Assembly (NCBI RefSeq): GCF_030272615.1
Contig: NC_081414.1
Coordinates: forward strand, 817,294,396 to 817,358,395
Direction: 5' to 3'
DNA from: Cryptomeria japonica
Lineage: Eukaryota > Streptophyta > Pinopsida > Cupressales > Cupressaceae
Length of the DNA stretch: 64,000 bases
The notes beneath the pieces were generated by a model that saw nothing but the letters and a program-made list of their open reading frames with translations, was not told the DNA's origin and made no database searches. The translations under genes were made by a program, and so were the position numbers. Shown piece by piece: positions 45,289 to 57,390 of this stretch; the first letter of the stretch is position 1, and every line of letters starts with the position of its first letter.

Positions 45289-48200
45289 TCCCCCTCTCCT
45301 TATCTTTAACTTCCTCCTGGAAGTCACTATAATTTAGGAACACAATTCTTACTTTAAGACCACGTGGAAATGCTTTGACAATCATTACTAACGTTTGATA
45401 AGAAACTTAAAAATTTTTTATGCATACACACATGTAAGAGGCATTCCTTTCATAATTTAGTCATTCATAAACCTATAACAAAACTTGCATCATAGTTCAT
45501 GTATCCCTTACATTCATAATACACATAGTGTTAGCATCATTTACACAAATTTTCAAGTAGTAAGGAAACCATCTTACATAATCCAATATCAAATTGCCTT
45601 CACAGTTTTGCTTATATATTATCCTTTTATTGTATTATAAACATCACTCATGATGTTAATGTCCTTGGAAAGCATCATATTTCTCATATCAAACCATATC
45701 TCAAGGAAATCAAAACCATCCACCCTTTTACCATTTTTACCTCACAATACATAATTAATCCACTCCACATTTACTTATAATCACAATAAACATCACGATA
45801 TCCATATATTACTTACAACACATACTTACACAATAGGGCTTATGAGGATGAATAATCATTGGTACCATAATCATAAGGAAAGATGTTCTTAAGGCCCTTC
45901 TCTAAGGATCTCTCCATACATTTCCTTGTATCTTCCTTTCATTTGTGTAAGGGGTTAGCCTCCAAAAGAAAGATACCTCATATAAATTTCATAGGAGGAA
46001 ATGGATTCTCAACCGTCCCATACCAGTCCCATTAGCCACCCTTATCTGCATAAAGAAATTCCCTAGCACATCTACTCCCCTATACAATCTACTAGGGACC
46101 CCCCCTAGAGTATAGTAGTTTACAAATATCACATCTCAACACTCATACCAACACTTTATAATTAAAAAAGAAAGCCTCTATGACAATTGCAAAATTAGAA
46201 ACCAAAGTTTCAACAAGAGCCATCGAAATAAGTTTTAAAAAAAATATAAATAAGAAGGTAAAGTAAAAAGTAAATTTCAATTGGAGCTCCCTTACAACAT
46301 TCCAATTTCAATACAATAAAATAAAATTCAATTAAATAAGTCCTTGAGGCAAATAGACTAAGACAAGATTCTAATGGCTAAGTAGCCCAAATGAAACAAA
46401 TAATATTGTTGGCATAATATTAATAAATGAATCATAAATAAATAAGTCATCAATAACTTTCAAACTTTTAAAAAAATATTGCACATTACATTCACCATGT
46501 AGAGTTTCTTAAGCCACTCAAAGGGAGGAGGGGAATGGTGGTCTTCTAACCACATATAATAATAGCATGCTAAAATAAAGGTGGTCTCAAACCACATATA
46601 TACCAATTACACCATATCATTATGAACATTATTCATATCATTGAAGTATCCAATATTCATACCATGGTTCATAGAAATTCATCCTCAACCCACGGGGTAT
46701 ACACATTAAGGAGTAGGTTTGAACTATGAACCAACAAATGTGGTTTTACATATGGGGGAGTCTATAGGGACTAACTTCCTTTGGAATTTCACACCCAAGA
46801 GATGTCGTAAGACTCCAATGGAGGACCTCTATCACTCAACCCCTATTCACATGGTGTGCATGTCATATGGCCAAAATGACTTTCCATGGAGCACTGCCAA
46901 CACAACATTAAATGGTGTGCATCTCATATGGTAGAAAATGACTTTACCATGGTGCACTACCAATGCAACGTAACATCATACATACTTGCTAACATATATT
47001 GTTAAACAAAAATATTTCATCGTCATATCAATAACACATTCATAACTCTTATTTACATATACATGATGTTCACAAAGGGCACTCTTAGGTGGATCACCTA
47101 TGACATCTACCTTGCCCTTACTCAAGTTAGATGAATAGTATCACCCTCTTGATATCACAACACATTTACTGGTTTGTTCACATGTGACTACACATACAAA
47201 TATCTATACATATTATTGTTGTATATTTCTCAACACTTTTAATTTCTATGAATCCATTCACCACATTCCACATAGGCCTATCATATCAAAATTTCATTCC
47301 TTTTTACATATTTTATTAGCATTGGTTTCATATTGATAATACTTTTCATATCTACTCCTCATTAATGCCAATCCATTGTGAATCCAAGTATATAAAAAAA
47401 ATGATTAACTATAATCTCTCAAATCAAAATTTGACACATGAAATATTCCAAACTTTTAACTCTACCATGTTTCAATTTATTTCATTCATTTGGTTTATCA
47501 CCCATGCCATCAAGAAAAATAAGACATATAAGATGGAAGGTTATTTTCTATGTATGTGTTTCATTTTCATCTGACTTTTCCTTGTTTTACTAGGTTTCCA
47601 CGCATCCAACTATACCTCCATATGCTCCTATGCACCTATAATTACATTGTGTAAGTCTATATTTCAATGTATGTTATCACATGCTTCTAATAGAATTGCC
47701 TATTATTATACATTGTAATAAATAAAATAATGTAAATATCTTGAGATAATTTATCATATGTTAATTTTCATGATCCCATTAGTCCTTAAGTTCATATAGA
47801 AGCTTTAACATTCAATGTTTTAATACTTAGTACTTTAATTCATCAAGTATCAATTATTTCGGCTCTAAACATTTAGTAACAAAAGATGAAACAAACATTC
47901 AAAAGACAAAATACCCAAGGATAAATTAAACTCATATTATAATTATACACAATATTTTTGTATTTTTTTTTGTGCCTCAAATACTAGTAGTGGAATAATT
48001 CAAATACAAAAAAAATACTATTATCTATGACATCATATAGTAAAAACTTATTTCTATAATATTTTCCTTCATTGTTATTCCTAATTGAAGTATGCAAGTA
48101 TAAATTTACAAGCTTGATAATTTCTCAAGTATCATATTTTATAACCCCCTTATTATTATTATATATATTGAACAATAGTATACTATTTCTTAATGAAAAC

Positions 48201-48624
48201 CTAAAGGTGCTTATACAAGTGTCTATGATTAAATCACTCGAATTGCTTTATTCAGCTTATATTCTCACACTTGATTAATTTATACAACATAAGCAAATAA
48301 ACCTTATAAGGTAATAATGGTCCTAGATAAGGTCCTATCTAATCACTGATGGTTTGGTCTTCACAATATCCTTACACAAAGTTTCCTTGTTAAAATGGCC
48401 TATTAGCCACAACTATATTATCTAATTCTAACAAATGCTTCCAATTTACTTCTTTTTCAAACACCCTTACTTAAATTTGAATCTCAACCATCCAGATTAT
48501 ATGATTTATTCTTTAGTCATAGCATAATGAAAAAAAACAATTGCTAAATTTTTGTTATGATGTTCCTCAAATTATCTAGTTATTTATTTGTGTATGTAAA
48601 ACATCTAATATCCTTATAGTTCCT
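45289..48624 (-). mobile_element. Non-coding interior of a second LARD-like element
   Basis: It opens with the purine tract and 'cttcctcctggaagtcact', comparable to 'tttctcttggaagtcgtaact' at 2156-2176, and continues AT-rich and gene-free. The other LTR was not found before the copia LTR at 48790, so the element is truncated or its limit is not visible. Confidence 0.4.
46851..46971. repeat. 61-bp tandem duplication
   Basis: Two copies of a unit beginning ATGGTGTGCATGTCATATGG (46851) and ATGGTGTGCATCTCATATGG (46912), each with 'aaaatgacttt', 'ccatgg' and 'gcac.gccaa' in order. Confidence 0.9.
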
Positions 48625-48955
48625 ATTAGTCCCAATCGGTGTTGAGAGGGGAGGGGTGAATCATCAATTTACCAAATTAAAAAAATTAAAACCTTTTTAC
48701 TCAAATCTGCTCTAACTTAATATTCATCAATACAAACAATTATTTTAGGAGAACATGTATGCATAAAAAGGTACACAATAACACCAAGATGTTAGTCCCA
48801 ACTGGTGTTGAGAGGGGAGGGGTGAATCAGCACTTGATCAATTTTTCACAATTAAACCTTTAACTCTAATCTGCATTTATTTAATATTCATCAATATACT
48901 TAATCACTGAAGTAGAATATGGAAGCATGAAAAGTTGACAGTGACACCAAGATTT
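48625..48955. repeat. ~166-bp tandem duplication at an LTR edge
   Basis: TTAGTCCCAA, then 'ggtgttgagaggggaggggtgaatca', 'atattcatcaata' and 'acaccaagat' occur from 48625 and again from 48791. The second copy starts the LTR proper. Confidence 0.85.
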
Positions 48956-50430
48956 ATCTCGTGGAAACCCAAATGGGAGAAAACCACGGTGTGAGTAGGA
49001 ACTCACAAAAAATTTACTCTTCTCGAGTACGCCTAGTGAGGAGCCATCCCTGTTAGGAGATTACAAAGACACTATTAGGTGCCACCCAGTTAAGGGATTT
49101 TTTTTAAGGCCAGTTAGTGCCTTTACCCTATTAAAGGTAGTCTAATTAAAGGACTTAAGAACATCAATTAAGATGTCACCTGATTAAGGGATTTTACAAA
49201 ATGGACCTGTTAAAGTCCACTCGATTAAGGGATTTAAGTTGCAATTATTAGAAAGAAACAAATGGATGATCTGTTGAATTAGCTACTAATAGCTCAATCA
49301 GATCACAATGAGAATCACACTCTATCCACACCAGTTGTGTCTATTCTACACAACACCGGTTTTCTTCTTACACCTTCGGCTCTACACTCAGCTGGTCCTT
49401 TGTCCCTCAGCTCTGCACTCTGTCGGTCCTCTGAACTTTGGCTATGCACTCTAATAGTCCTCTAACCTTTGGCTCTGCACTCTATTGGTCCTCTATCTCT
49501 CGGCTCTGCACTTAGTCAGTCTACCTCAAACACCCTCTACTCTGCTAAATCCTTTTAGCACTTCCTCTCACTCTGCTCTTCACTTTGGATCGCCTTCTAG
49601 AAGATCTATTTTTTGCATATTTTATGATCAAGAATTTCTAAATGAACTCAAGAATACTTTATATATTTTCTGTTGTCACCTTCAGGTGTTCCCTCAATCA
49701 AATCAATCACAGATTTTAGAAGATTTCAAATTTAGAATCTCCCACTCTTTCTCTATGTGCCCTGCAACAATTCTGCCAAGTGTTCAACAAATTCTACCAC
49801 CACATCTCCCAAAAATAGTAACTTCTGGGTTGAGTTTAGTCATTTAAGAGTGAACTAGAAAATCCACAGGTAATCACGGCTTGACTATATGATTACTGAA
49901 GTTGACCTTACCAACTTGTGATTTGGCGTAGACACAAGCTCACCAACTCACCTTTTTCCACCACAACCGAATAACCGATCACTACTCTGAGATTTATGGT
50001 GATCACCTATCTTCCTTCTATCATACTGGTGTACTAGTATACCACTATAGTTCTATATTACTAGTTCATCCTTTGATTGTCGGTTTGTTGTGCTAGCATC
50101 AAGTCTCTTTCCCTATTTGCCAATGGGGTTCCGGTTTGTATACAACCTCAAGTCTTCTTTCCTGAGTCATCTTTTGTGACTTCATCAACATGAAAATGAC
50201 CGATCTTCTTGAATGATAGACCGGTTGGCTTAGTCTATCTTCCCTTGTGTTGATTGAACTTTTGGTCATCTGTTTCCAATGTTGTTTCCATGTGTTTGCA
50301 AGTCATCACCTTTTCTTATTGAAATACACCACTCTACCGATACCACTTCAGCAGTTAGTGTTAGACATCAATGACAAATCTTAGCTCATATACCGGTTCT
50401 CTGGATTGACTGGTTTTGTCAATGCCAACA
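48790..50430 (-). mobile_element. 3' LTR of a second minus-strand Ty1/copia element
   Basis: TGTTAG at 48790 to CCAACA at 50430 gives TG...CA ends and 1,641 bp. On the minus strand it follows the purine tract AAATGGGGAGAT (50431-50442). The interior retained beyond it (50443-50632) is only about 190 bp and is cut by the next element. It contains 'tctccccctttgac' and other untranslated-region text typical of this family. The frame 49485-49847 has no family match and lies inside the LTR. Confidence 0.7.
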
Positions 50431-50632
50431 ATCTCCCCATTTGGAATTGATGGCAATACTTCAGAATCTATCTTATTAGTTGCATGTTCTTCCTTCATTT
50501 CTGTACCGATCATTACTTCTGCCCTAAGTAATGAATATCTCCCCTAACAGTGGTAATGCTCTAATACAACAACTTTAGTTAAATCACTACTTACCAATGC
50601 TCAAAAACTATAATCATATCTCCCCCTTTGAC

Positions 50633-51927
50633 TGTTGGCAAATACACACTCCAATGAGAAATTGTAGGTGATTGAAGGTATTGTCATTGATGGCAACCTT
50701 GCAATTATGTAATACTGGTAGGTAGACATAGGCACCAACACTGGCAGACTCTACACCGACACATAGAACACCGGCATCGAAAAAGAAGAATATCGGTACC
50801 CTGGCCGACAACAATTTTGTATTAATGTATTTTGTAATTAAATGTAAAATCTTTTGTAAGCCGACATGGCAGATTGTAACATGACTCATATATGTATGAG
50901 ATCATTGTAGATTATTTTGTAAGAAGTAGGATGCAAAATATGAATAGAAGGTAGTAGATGTAGATGCTAATTATTGGATAAGGGTTTATGTATGTAGCAG
51001 AGCTTAAACCAGCACTGAATCTGGCATAGCAAATGCTAATCTGAAGAGTACAAGACATTGGATTAGTATAATCCATTTTTATAAGTCAGTGTGACTTCCT
51101 TTGTAATTGAGCAGTGAGCTCTAGGCACTTGGCCTTCCTGCATGTGCAGGCCCCTATTGTACCAGTAATATTCTCTTATTGGCTAGTAAGCGAATATTGT
51201 GGGTCACAAATCCCACCGAGGTTTTTCCTACATCGGGTTTCCAATATTGTGTTATGGTGTTCTTTTCATGTTGTGCTTGTTATTATTATTTTCTGCATTA
51301 TTTCTGGTTTACTGACAACAATTTTGTATTAATGTATTTTGTAATTAATTGTAAAATCTTTTGTAAGCCGACATGGCAGATTGTAACATGACTCATATAT
51401 GTATGAGATCATTGTATATTATTTTGTAAGAAGTAGGATGCGAAATATGAATAGAAGGTAGTAGATGCAGATGCTAATTATTGTATAAGGGTTTATGTAT
51501 GTAGCAGAGCTTAAACCGACACTGAATCTGGCATAGCAAGTGCTAATCTGAAGAGTACAAGACATTGGATTAGTATAATCCATTTTTGTAAGTCAGTGTG
51601 ACTTCCTTTGTAATTGAGCAGTGAGCTCTAGGCACTTGGCCTTCCTGCATGTGCAGGCCCCTATTGTAGTAGTAATATTCTCTTATTGGCTAGTAAGCGA
51701 ATATTGTGGGTCACAAATCCCACTGAGGTTTTTCCCACACTGGGTTTTCCAATATTGTGTTATGGTGTGCTTTTCATGTTGTGCTTGTTATTCTTATTTG
51801 TTGCATTATTTCTTGTTTACTGGTACACAGTTTTAATAAGCTTTTCATGTTATAAGTTAAGAAAATATTTTTTACCAGTCAAATACTGTTTCACCCCCCC
51901 CTCTCAGTATCTTTGGGAATCCTAACA
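50633..51927 (+). repeat. 5' LTR with a 507-bp internal tandem duplication
   Basis: The unit starting GACAACAATTTTGTATTAAT occurs at 50807 and 51314, exactly 507 bp apart, with about 95% similarity by eye. Both contain 'gctctaggcacttggccttcc' type text and the same end. A T/C-rich stretch precedes the LTR end. Confidence 0.8.
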
Positions 51928-51929
51928 AT

Positions 51930-51941
51930 TGGTATCAGAGC
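51930..51941 (+). promoter_or_regulatory. Primer-binding site, initiator tRNA-Met
   Basis: TGGTATCAGAGC, two bases after the LTR end at 51927, the same primer site as in the copia element at 36762. Confidence 0.9.
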
Positions 51942-51980
51942 TTGGTCCTCTATTTTCAAAAGCCTAATAGCTTGAGGAAG

Positions 51981-53111
51981 ATGTTGACACCGGTAGAGAT
52001 GGAAAACTTGAGAAAGCAATTGGAAACAACTCTTTCAAACTATGATGCAGAAAAGGTGAAGAATATCAAACTTGAAGATGATTTGAAGGCTGCTCAGGAT
52101 ATCATTCAAGCACTTCAAGAGAACTTTACTATTTCAAGGAAAAAGAGAAGATAACTTTGTGAAAAGATGCAGAATGAGGAAGATGAAAAGGAAACTCTTA
52201 ATGATCTGGTAAACAACCTAAGACAAGAAATCAGTACAACAAAGAATGAGATGCAAGATATGACTATGAGGTTTTGTAAAGAAATTGAAGATAGAAAGAA
52301 GAATGAAGAAGACTTGGTTAGAAGACTAAATGATGCTGGAAATGAAAACACAAGACTCAGTCATGAAAATGATATATTGAAGATAGATCTGATGCATACA
52401 CAAAATGATAGAACTGAACTCATGAGACAGAAAGGAATCTTGAAGAATGAACTGACTGCTACAAATCAACACAAGGAGAAATTCAAGAAAAGTTCAAAAT
52501 AACTTGGTGACATGCTAAAGAATAAAAAACCTAATGGTGATACAAATGGCCTTGGCTTTGAAATTGGTGAAAGCTCTGGTACTGCAAAGAATCATGATCA
52601 TAGCAAACCTATAAGACAACCTAATGCTCACAAATTTAATGGTAAATGCTTTAACTGTAACAAGTATGGTCATAGAGAAAATCAGTGTAGATCTAGAAAT
52701 TATCAGAACACTAATACACCCACTGGTCAATGTTCTACATGCAACAAAGTTGGTCATAACTCAGAAAATTGTAGAATGAATGTAAGATGTTATGTTTGTG
52801 GAAGATTTGGACACTTATCTAATCAATGCAGAACACATACTGGCATAGGATATGGGAAAGCTATTCAGAAAAACAACATGACTTGTTATGCTTGTAACAA
52901 GATTGGACATATTGCAAAATTTTGTAGAAGCAAATCCCCACCGATAGATAACAAAGGTCCTAGTTTGAAAGGTAAAGAAAAGGTTGAAGAGGTAAAGCAA
53001 GAATTCTCAAAACAATGGATCAGAAAGTTAGATCAGAATGTTGATGGGAATACTCCTCCACCGGCAAAACAAAGTAACACCCCACCGGCAGGAGACTCTT
53101 CATCTAACTGA
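51981..53111 (+). pseudogene. gag-like protein: coiled coil plus four CCHC zinc knuckles
   Basis: ATG at 51981 opens a frame broken by two TAA codons (52152-52154 and 52501-52503 region), each at a likely CAA. The first ~170 residues are Lys/Glu/Asn-rich with heptad-like leucines, a probable coiled coil. The last part (52512-53111) has four knuckles at residues 46-59, 74-87, 93-106 and 125-138 of that frame: CFNCNKYGHRENQC, CSTCNKVGHNSENC, CYVCGRFGHLSNQC and CYACNKIGHIAKFC, all with intact C-C-H-C. The tail is Lys/Pro/Ser-rich. Copia gag usually has one or two knuckles. A retroelement gag is likely from the LTR and primer-site context; a captured CNBP-like protein is the alternative. Confidence 0.75.
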
Positions 53112-53414
53112 AGGAAAATCCTTGAGGGTTTAGCAATAAAATGAAAAATATGCTATTATTCCCTCAATTAATGGTGAGAAGTTGAACTTAATTCTATACC
53201 GGAAGATGAGTTAAGTTGTGACTTAACCAACGAGCATTAAATGTGGTAGCTGGAGAAAATGGCATTATAAAGCAAGTGTTTTGGGGTCCTTTTTATTTAC
53301 CAAACATTCAAATCTTTGATAGTGCGAAATCCCCGAGCGAAGGTATCCCTAGCGAAAAAGTGAAGCAATTCATCAAAGCATTCATCCTAAAGGCAGATTG
53401 AGGTATTTATAACT

Positions 53415-56117
53415 ATGGCATCTTCATCCACTCCTGAATTTATTGCAAACCCTACTGTTGTTGAGGTTATTAAGTGCCCTAGACCCTTATTCAAACTGGT
53501 TCCTGAAATTGCGAAGAAAGATGATAGCATAGGTGCATTTTCTAAAATTCCTAAGGGAGTTGTATATGATGAAGACCCTAGGATGTATATACATTATCAT
53601 ATAGAGGAATTAGGTGATGATGAGATCAAAAATATGTATAGGACTATGATTTGTGATGAGTCTGGAAATATCAAGTCGAAACATAAGATAGTGGAAACCC
53701 TAGGTTTTACTGAAATCCTTAGTGTCTCGGATTTTCCCAAGGATATTATAAGGATTGTGCTAAATAGGATTCATGGTGAATTATTCTAGTTAGATTCAAT
53801 TCATAAAATCATAAAGGAATTCATTAAGGTAGTAATAGGGTTACCTTCCACCAGTAGCAGACCTGACAAAACAAAGAGAGTCTCAAATGACACAATGATG
53901 GATTTAACCGGTGCAACATTCAAAAAAAGGTCTCTAAGGGTAAATGATGTAAAGGACATAAATGTGAGATTTATTAGTATGATCTTAGGTTATAAAGCTA
54001 CACATGCAAATGGGTTAAACTCAGTTTCTAGCCTATGTATTAAGAGTGCTTATGACATGGTCAACAACAATTCTAGAATAGATCTATGTGAATAGCTCAA
54101 AGATGAATTGATAGACAATCTGGGGAAAATTAAAGGAGATAAGAAAGGAAAATTCAGATTTGGAAATTTACTTGTTTGTTTGATGCTATACATAACTAAA
54201 CAAGTACCTGATATTGGTGCAAGAGATTTTGGTTTTGACATTCTGGTAGGAAAACAACTGTTGGATTTATTGAGCAATATGGGAGAAAACTGGGAGAAAA
54301 ACTTAAATGAACATTTTCAAGCACTAAAGGCTCGAATGAAAACTAGAGTAAGACTGTCACAAGTTATTGTGGACAAATATCAGAAAGAAATCTATTTTTG
54401 TAATCAAGAAGGATGAAATCTGGATGGAGGCAGTTGTCCCTAGAACTATCTAGGTAACTGAAATGGGCTATGAGATAGATGACAATATTATTAAAATGTA
54501 TGCAAAAGCCCTCCTTGGAGCACCCAAGGAACCTACTGAGAAATTTTTTGGAAATGTTGAAACAATAGAAAGTGGAATTTAGTCTAGGAAAAGGGTTAAG
54601 AAAGTTGAAGCAACAGTAAGGAAAGGAACCCGACAGGCTAAAGCAATTAAAGAAGATGTTTTGAAGCAAATTGGTATAAGTGAAAGTGAGTTGGAAACAC
54701 TTCAACCTGAAACTCATCTTTCACCGGTTGAAACTTCTTCTGAGAGTGACATACTGATAGTATTTAAAAGGGTAGAAAGGAAAAGAAAACCCTCACTGGT
54801 ACCCTCACTTGCACCAAAGAGAACCAGACAAAAACAACTGGCAGTTAGGCCTTCGATAAAGAAAATGACTCCAAAGAAAAAGAAGGTAAAACAAGATATT
54901 TCTCCATTGGATAAACTTCTTAGTGAAATTACAGAGGATGGTAAGCTGAAGAACATCGGCAAAATATACAACACACTATCAGCAGATGACAAGGAAAGCA
55001 TAGAGAACAATGTATTTTTACACTTAGATATTTATAAGAAATTTTTGATGGAAGTTGTTGATGAAATACCAAATGATCTATATAGGAGATTAGAAGCTAG
55101 AAGGTTAGCAATCATTGAGCTAGACAAGAAAATTAAGATTGAAAAATTACTTGCAGTACATCCAGTCAACTCAAATGATGAAATAGATAAACTTATCAGT
55201 GAATAAAACCGGACAATATTCTCCACTGCTCACCGACCTGTAGCACTAATGGCAGGAAGAGTAAAAGAGGTCTCTGAGGAAACAACAGATGCATGGGATA
55301 TATTATTTGTTTAAAAAGAAAAATAGGAAGAATTACTTAGACCAAAGACTATTAAAATATATCAAAAGGACAAGGATAAGGGGAAAGGTAAGGTAGGTGG
55401 TCCTCCAAGCCTTAAAATGAATGATAATGTACTCCCACCTCCTTCAAATACTCCACCAATAGATACTACTGATAGTCAACCAGCCACAAAGAGTATGGAG
55501 ACTCCATTAGAGGATACAAATCCCGAGTCTGAAGTTTTGTACACTGTGAATATAGATACTCAAGAATTAAATGTTGTGGTTGATGGAGAAACCACTGAGG
55601 ACAAGATGATAGACGTGACTACTGAGCCACCAGCTACAGAAGTTGAGATAAGCATAGAAAAACCTACACAAACAAAGCAACTGACAAAGGATACCACTGA
55701 GAAACTGGTAGATACAACTAAAAAACCATTAGAAGAACTAGCAAAGGAAAGTGCAGAGGTACAAATAGAGAAACCGATAGTTGAAAGCTCAAAGAAACCT
55801 TCCGAGACACAAATGGGGAAACAAGAACCGAAATAGGTTGAGCCAGAAACAGTGCCACCAGCTAAAAATGAAAACCCTAAACCTCTACTTATAGAAATGT
55901 AGACACAGACTGACCTACCAAAGCTCAAATCAAGCAAGGTGATCACTACAACTGGTAGTATGGATATTGTAAGAATAGTTGGATAGACATCTGGTACTTC
56001 TATAGTAGAATTCAGACCTAACAATATAACAAAGGTTTTATTGGATTCAATAAATAAGATCACAAAATGTAGTGCACAAGCCTATAAGGCTATTGATGAT
56101 ATAATTACCATTCTTAA
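53415..56117 (+). pseudogene. Unknown second protein of the plus-strand element, interrupted by the Ty3/gypsy insertion
   Basis: It starts MASSSTPEFIANPTVVEVIK. I do not recognise it. The first ~330 residues look globular. From about 54720 it turns Lys/Pro/Thr/Glu-rich, with a basic stretch (KKMTPKKKKVK) and an acidic, repetitive tail (TEKPTQTKQ, EKPIVESSKKP). Ten stops lie between 53415 and 56117, eight of them TAG and two TAA, and a +1 shift occurs near 54390. Apart from that the frame is consistent for ~900 codons. It ends where the gypsy LTR begins and resumes past 63944. It is probably an accessory or env-like protein; no protease, polymerase or integrase motif is seen. Confidence 0.6.
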
Positions 56118-57368
56118 TGTAGCGTCCTAAAATTGTGACACTTGCAATTTCGACTGCATTTCGGTCTTCACGATGGCGACGCAACACGCAACCTAAATGG
56201 AGACCCCGAAACCTGATTATGACACTAAAAACTGCATTTTTCAAGCACCCTGGCCTGAACCTCCTTGCACCCCGCTGTCCCGGAGGTGGGACCAGAGCGC
56301 CCAGTGCCCTGGTCCCTTAGGACCAGGGTGCCCAGCGCCCTGGTCCCCTAGGACCATGGCGCGCAGTGCCCTGGTCCCTGGGTCCTATTTTGGGCCCGGT
56401 CTCTTTTGGACTTCGGGTCTTTTTGATTGCAATTTGGAAATTATTCTTTCCTGGTTGGCCTAAGGTCGAGAAAATCAGTCTATCAGCCCTAATTGGCAAG
56501 TATATAAACTACATTTTCCTCTCTCATTTGGACATAAGATGATATGACGTGGAAACTATACTCAAGCATTCAAGCATTCAAGCATTCAAGCATTCCTTCT
56601 AAGTCTCCATTCAAGGCTAAGTGTTGCATTCAAGACAAGGATTCAACCATTGAAGAGGAGATCACATACTACTACAACATACAACAAACAACAACATCTA
56701 AACCTTCGCACATAAGGATACAAACATCCTTAGAACAAGGTATTAGTACTTGTTTTACATTACAGTCATTTACATTTACAGCACTTGCTCATTTCTTGGT
56801 TAATTCCAAAACCAGGGTTTGACCTAAAGGCAAACCCCTAATCGCTAACCCCCCAATCGTCTTCGCTTTTCTATGTGTAGGTTGCAGGTACGCGGCTGAA
56901 ATTGAAGATCCGGAATCCTTGTGCAGAGACGAACAGATCTACCTTCGTTTCGCGGATTTTTCGGAGGACCGTGGCCGTCGGGCACCATCGTCCCGACAAC
57001 TTTTTCTCAAAATTGTAGGACAGCGCCGTATCGACATTTTACTACTAATTCCAGGTCCGTAGCTTCATCCTATATCCCTATCTCAGTTTATAAGCGAATC
57101 TTTGTCACTTTCTATGCATTCCTAGCTTAATTCTTCTATCAACATTCTTTACAAAAGAGGGTAGCCTTGCTGTCTTAACCCTTGAAACTCATTTAGCATC
57201 CAATCTTGCATTGTGTGGGATTGGATCTTGTGAGTTTCAACGCCTCTTTTGAATGTAAAGTCTCTCCCCTAAGTGAAAACCATCAACCCTAGCGAACCTC
57301 CCTTCTCTCTCTTCGGAGTTGGAAGAGGGGAGAGCAACTAGGGTTCGATCGCGATTTTCCGCTTTACA
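56118..57368 (+). repeat. 5' LTR of the Ty3/gypsy element
   Basis: It contains a GC-rich minisatellite (56288-56392) with three to four ~30-bp units around GCCCTGGTCCC, a TATATAAA box (56501-56508) preceded by ATTGG, and four copies of CAAGCATT (56564-56596). A segment near 56965-57050 is related to the leader repeats at 57710 and 58340. Confidence 0.9.
56501..56508 (+). promoter_or_regulatory. LTR TATA box
   Basis: TATATAAA with an ATTGG (inverse CCAAT) just upstream, conserved in the right LTR at 63064-63071. It is the likely promoter of the element. Confidence 0.55.
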
Positions 57369-57390
57369 TTTTGGTGAACCTGACATGAAC
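57369..57390 (+). promoter_or_regulatory. Candidate primer-binding site of the Ty3/gypsy element
   Basis: TGGTGAACCTGACATG begins 4 bases after the LTR end. It has the TGG start expected of a primer site. I cannot assign the tRNA. Confidence 0.45.

Noticed and set aside
48072-49847. Frames 48072-48278 and 49485-49847 as genes
   Set aside because: Short, without motifs, and located in LTR-element debris.
55560-56063. Long minus-strand frames opposite the unknown protein (also 52515-52757, 54714-55010)
   Set aside because: Shadows of the plus-strand coding frame: Ser/Phe/Val-rich complements of Lys/Glu/Thr codons.
56135-56463. Pro/Gly-rich frames in the gypsy LTRs (also 62760-63105)
   Set aside because: Both LTRs show the same frames; they come from the GC-rich minisatellite and lie upstream of or across the LTR promoter.
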